Of a stretch of 64,000 nucleotides of DNA, positions 61,356 through 64,000 are shown piece by piece. The notes under the pieces were generated by a model. The model saw nothing but the letters and a program-made list of their open reading frames with translations, was not told the DNA's origin and searched no databases. The position numbers and the translations under genes were made by a program. Origin of the DNA: Streptomyces tauricus (GTDB taxonomy: Bacteria > Actinomycetota > Actinomycetes > Streptomycetales > Streptomycetaceae). The DNA lies in contig NZ_BMVY01000021.1 of NCBI RefSeq assembly GCF_014650955.1, positions 1 to 64,000 of the forward strand. The letters are read 5' to 3'. Each line of letters opens with the position of its first letter. Positions within the stretch are counted from its first letter, which is position 1.

Positions 61356-62149
61356 CCGACCCCTCGTGACTCCTGGGCGGCCCTCGCCTCGATGCCCCGG
61401 AAATGGTCCGCCATCGCCCGCTGCGCCGCGTCGACGTCGTGCGCCCGCAGGGCGACGACTATGTCACGGTGGCGGCGGACGGTGACCGCGGGCGCCGGGT
61501 CGTCCGTCCAGCCCCGGACGCCGGAGACCCGCCGGAAGACGGTCCAGAAGGCGCCCAACAGCTGCGGCACCAGGGCATTTCCGAGGGGTGCGTACAGCAA
61601 TTCGTGGAACTCGCGGTCGAGTTCGGGGAACGGGCGGCCCGCGAGGCCCGCCTCCTCCATCCGGTCCACCACCCCCTCAAGGCGCGCCAGCTCCCCGTCC
61701 GACAGCTCCCCCGCGACCCGCCGCATCAGCCCCTCCTCCAGGACTTCCCTGACCTGGAGTATCTCGGCCAACGCCCCTGTCTCGTCGGTGTCGTCGCCCT
61801 GCCGGGCCAGGGTGCGGAAGGTGAGGCCGTCGACGAACGGGGTCAGCGAGGCCTGCCCGACATAGGTGCCGTAACCGTGTCTGATCTCGACGATGTCGAG
61901 GGCCTGGAGCGCCTTCAGCGCCTCGCGCACGGAGTTGCGGCTGACGCCGAGGGACTCCATCAGCTCGGTCTCGGTGGGCAGGGGCGCACCGGCCCGGAGT
62001 CTGCGGTCGAGGATCAGCTGGGTGACCTCTCGCTGGATCTGACTGCTCACGCGCCGCTCGCGGGTGGAGCGCGCCGGGGGAAGGGAGTTCCTGGAGTCGT
62101 CGGATGCGCGCCGGTCGGGCATGCGCCGCATCGTACGCGGCAGGGACAT
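61352..62149 (-). CDS. FadR-type GntR-family transcriptional regulator
   Basis: The protein (265 residues from ATG 62149) has an N-terminal winged helix ('QREVTQLILDRRLRAGAPLP', 'TETELMESLGVSRNSVREALK', 'IRHGYGTYVGQ') and a C-terminal FCD ligand-binding domain with His residues in 'EFHELLYAPLGNA' and 'RHRDIVVALRAHDVDAAQ'. FCD regulators bind organic acids and repress transport genes. GGAGG lies about 11 bases before ATG 62149. The gene faces the binding-protein gene at 62354, whose promoter contains an operator-like dyad. Confidence 0.88.
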   Translation of the reverse strand: MSLPRTMRRMPDRRASDDSRNSLPPARSTRERRVSSQIQREVTQLILDRRLRAGAPLPTETELMESLGVSRNSVREALKALQALDIVEIRHGYGTYVGQASLTPFVDGLTFRTLARQGDDTDETGALAEILQVREVLEEGLMRRVAGELSDGELARLEGVVDRMEEAGLAGRPFPELDREFHELLYAPLGNALVPQLLGAFWTVFRRVSGVRGWTDDPAPAVTVRRHRDIVVALRAHDVDAAQRAMADHFRGIEARAAQESRGVG

Positions 62150-62269
62150 CCCACGTCCCACCTCCGGACAGGATCCACGTCAATCCACGGTTGACCGTGC
62201 GTCAACTCTGGTCGTGCCGGGCCGACATTGGTCGCACCTCTGGCAGAAACGGCATTCGTGCGCGTTCCC

Positions 62270-62329
62270 TTGACCGCCCCCACGCCCCCTCTTATCGTCA
62301 CGCTGCACCTATGACGTAGGACGTCGTAT
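62270..62329 (+). promoter_or_regulatory. Promoter with downstream operator-like dyad of the binding-protein gene
   Basis: TTGACC (62270-62275), 17 bp, TATCGT (62293-62298) fit a housekeeping promoter. ATGACGTAGGACGTCGTAT (62311-62329) is an imperfect dyad centred at about 62320, just after the expected start site. A repressor bound there would block elongation or opening. The FadR-type gene next door is the natural candidate. Confidence 0.6.
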
Positions 62330-62353
62330 CTCCCACTCCTTGCTGGAGGAACC

Positions 62354-63982
62354 GTGCGCGACGCGACCCCCGCACCGGCGCTGCACCGCCGGTCGTTCCT
62401 GAAGTACACCGGCGCGCTCGGCGCCGCCGCCACGATCGCCTCCACGCTCTCCGCCTGCTCCTCGGGCCCGGAGTCCACGAACGAGACGGGCGGCGAGGGC
62501 GAGGGCGCCGACCGGACGCTCACCGCGGTCATCGGCTACGGCAACGACCAGAGCTGGGACCCGCTGATGACGGCCTCCGCCTTCGCCATGGCCGGCAACC
62601 ACCACGTCTACGAGGGGCTGCTCGACACCGACCCGATCAGCCGTGAGCCGTACGCGGCGCTGGCGACCGCCATCCCGGCGGATCTCCAGGCGACCACCTG
62701 GAAGTTCACGCTGCGGGAAGGCGCGAAGTGGCACGACGGGCAGCCCGTCACCGCCGACGACGTGGTCTTCACCTACGACCGCGTACTCGATCCGAAGACG
62801 ACGACCCTCGCCACGAACTTCTTCGCGTCCTGGCTGAAGGAGGTGAAGAAGGTCGACGACACCTCGGTGGAACTCATTCTCAAGTTCCCGTTCCCGGACG
62901 GGGCGCAGCGGCTCACGCTCGCGAAGATCATGCCGAAGCACGTGTTCGGCACGGCGGGTGCGCTGGACGAGGCGACAACGGGAAAGGCGGTCGGCTCGGG
63001 CCCTTATCGGCAGACCGCCCACCACCCGAAGTCCAACACCACCTTCGCCGCGTTCGCCGACTACAACGGGCCGCGAAAGGCCGCGTTCAAGAAGATGAAC
63101 TGGCTGACGATAGTGGATGCCGCGCCGCGGGTGGCGAAGATCTCCGGTTCGAGCGCGGGCGCGCAGATCTCGGACAACATCCCGTACGCCAATATCTCCC
63201 AGCTGGAGAAGGGCGGCCTGAAGGTCGAGGGCGGGGCGGGCATGAACCACCTGTTCCTCCTCTTCAACATCGCCCACAAACCCTTCGACGACGTACGGGT
63301 GCGGCAGGCGCTGCATTACGCGATCGACAAGGAGAAAATGATCCAGGCCGCGCTGCGCGGGCACGGAAAGGCGGCCTCGTCGTTCCTCAACGAGGGCAAT
63401 CCGACGTACCGCAGGGCGAAGCCCGTCTACGACTACGACCCGGACAAGGCCAAGGCGCTCCTGAAGGCCGCCGGGGTCAGCGGGCTGAAGGTCACGCTGA
63501 TGGCGGTCAACGTGAGCTGGATCGTGGACTGTCTGCCGACGGTCAAGGCGTCCTGGGACGCGATCGGCGTCGAGACGACGCTCGAACCGCAGGAGACGGC
63601 CGCGCTCTTCACGAAGCTCGACCAGAAGAAGGACTTCCAGGTCGTCGCCGCCGCGTCCAACCCGAACCAGTTCGGGCTCGACGCGGATCTGATCATGCAT
63701 TACAACTACGGGCCCGGGAACACCTGGATGCGCTATGCGCGCTGGGAGGGGAGTTCTGTGGCCAAGGACCTCTTCAAGCGGATGGACGCGGCTACGCGGG
63801 AGCCGGACGCCGAGCGGAAGAAGACGATGACTCAGGACTACATCGATGTCGTCGCCGAGAACGCGGTGATCTATCCGGTGGTGCACAACGAATTGATCAC
63901 CGCGTGGGACGCGAAGGATCTTTCGGGTGTTCGGGCGCAGCCGTACCCGGGGATAAACGTACTTCAGGCGAAGTGGGTCTAG
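62354..63982 (+). CDS. ABC transporter substrate-binding lipoprotein (peptide family SBP_bac_5)
   Basis: The 542-residue protein starts with a Tat/lipoprotein signal ('RRSFLKYTGALGAA', lipobox 'LSAC') and has a family-5 binding domain: 'FTLREGAKWHDGQPVTADDVVFTYDRVL', here in two blocks, 'GSGPYRQTAHHP', 'FDDVRVRQALHYAIDKEKMI' and 'YDPDKAKALLKAAG'. It binds oligopeptides or similar solutes outside the membrane and hands them to a permease. GTG 62354 has GGAGG upstream. The permease genes, if present, must lie beyond the window. Confidence 0.9.
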   Translation: MRDATPAPALHRRSFLKYTGALGAAATIASTLSACSSGPESTNETGGEGEGADRTLTAVIGYGNDQSWDPLMTASAFAMAGNHHVYEGLLDTDPISREPYAALATAIPADLQATTWKFTLREGAKWHDGQPVTADDVVFTYDRVLDPKTTTLATNFFASWLKEVKKVDDTSVELILKFPFPDGAQRLTLAKIMPKHVFGTAGALDEATTGKAVGSGPYRQTAHHPKSNTTFAAFADYNGPRKAAFKKMNWLTIVDAAPRVAKISGSSAGAQISDNIPYANISQLEKGGLKVEGGAGMNHLFLLFNIAHKPFDDVRVRQALHYAIDKEKMIQAALRGHGKAASSFLNEGNPTYRRAKPVYDYDPDKAKALLKAAGVSGLKVTLMAVNVSWIVDCLPTVKASWDAIGVETTLEPQETAALFTKLDQKKDFQVVAAASNPNQFGLDADLIMHYNYGPGNTWMRYARWEGSSVAKDLFKRMDAATREPDAERKKTMTQDYIDVVAENAVIYPVVHNELITAWDAKDLSGVRAQPYPGINVLQAKWV

Positions 63983-64000
63983 AGGCCGCGCGGAAAGTGC

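Overview
The window is chromosomal DNA of a Streptomyces or a very close relative. It is very GC-rich with strong third-position G/C, uses many GTG starts, and carries actinomycete-specific families (DUF397, DUF2637-like, class F sortase, GAF sensor kinases, Zur/FurB). The order mbl - sugar kinase - ABC pair - hrdA-like sigma - dnaG - dgt - nas/nir - ppdK - glyS - znuACB - zur - uppS - recO matches, from memory, the core region of the S. coelicolor chromosome around SCO2450-SCO2515. It reads as conserved core DNA with small accessory patches. There is no prophage, IS element, CRISPR array or rRNA operon.

Layout. 1-3780: an HAD-like protein (cut at the 5' edge), the actin-like Mbl and a GAF sensor kinase, all with degraded catalytic motifs. 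4177-4579: three minus-strand tRNA genes (CAU, Asn, Asn) with a terminator. 4744-10535: a YtxH-like protein, an FGGY sugar kinase and a heterodimeric ABC exporter. 10547-10739: a long inverted repeat. 10751-17842, minus strand: HrdA-type sigma factor, DNA primase, ferredoxin-reductase-like flavoprotein, dGTPase and a CbiX/SirB-type chelatase. 18041-19213: a SanA/YdcF-like protein and a secreted tendamistat-family-like protein.

19470-33263: assimilatory nitrate reductase and the nitrite reductase operon, both with GlnR-like boxes. Between them lie a gamma-glutamylcyclotransferase, a fossil ATPase/DUF397 locus, an aminoglycoside-phosphotransferase-like kinase, an FMN reductase, a sortase locus, a TauE/SafE permease and a two-component system. 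The chelatase at 17066 could supply siroheme to NirB.

33489-43556: a PhoX-like phosphatase, an excalibur/LAETG wall protein, pyruvate phosphate dikinase, and a ROK regulator divergent from two coupled glycoside hydrolases. 43692-49208: Dus, two DHA2 drug transporters and an XRE/MmyB regulator, followed by a broken SDR gene. 49866-56759: a small zinc-finger-like protein, glyS, the zinc uptake operon with Zur boxes and its repressor, uppS and recO. 56806-58832: small coupled actinobacterial ORFs, a decayed XRE gene and a DUF2637-like membrane protein. 59172-63982: a secreted tannase-like esterase, a tyrosine phosphatase coupled to a FadR-type regulator, and an oligopeptide-type binding lipoprotein with a readable promoter and operator-like dyad.

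Simple regulatory circuits can be read from the sequence: Zur over znu, GlnR over nas/nir, ROK over the hydrolase pair, XRE over the second MFS pump, and FadR-type over the binding protein. A 20-bp repeat core recurs 18 times, almost always behind gene ends. The most unusual points are the row of three degenerate enzymes at the left edge, the tendamistat relative whose WRY triad reads WGW, and two fossil XRE/DUF397/ATPase-type loci.
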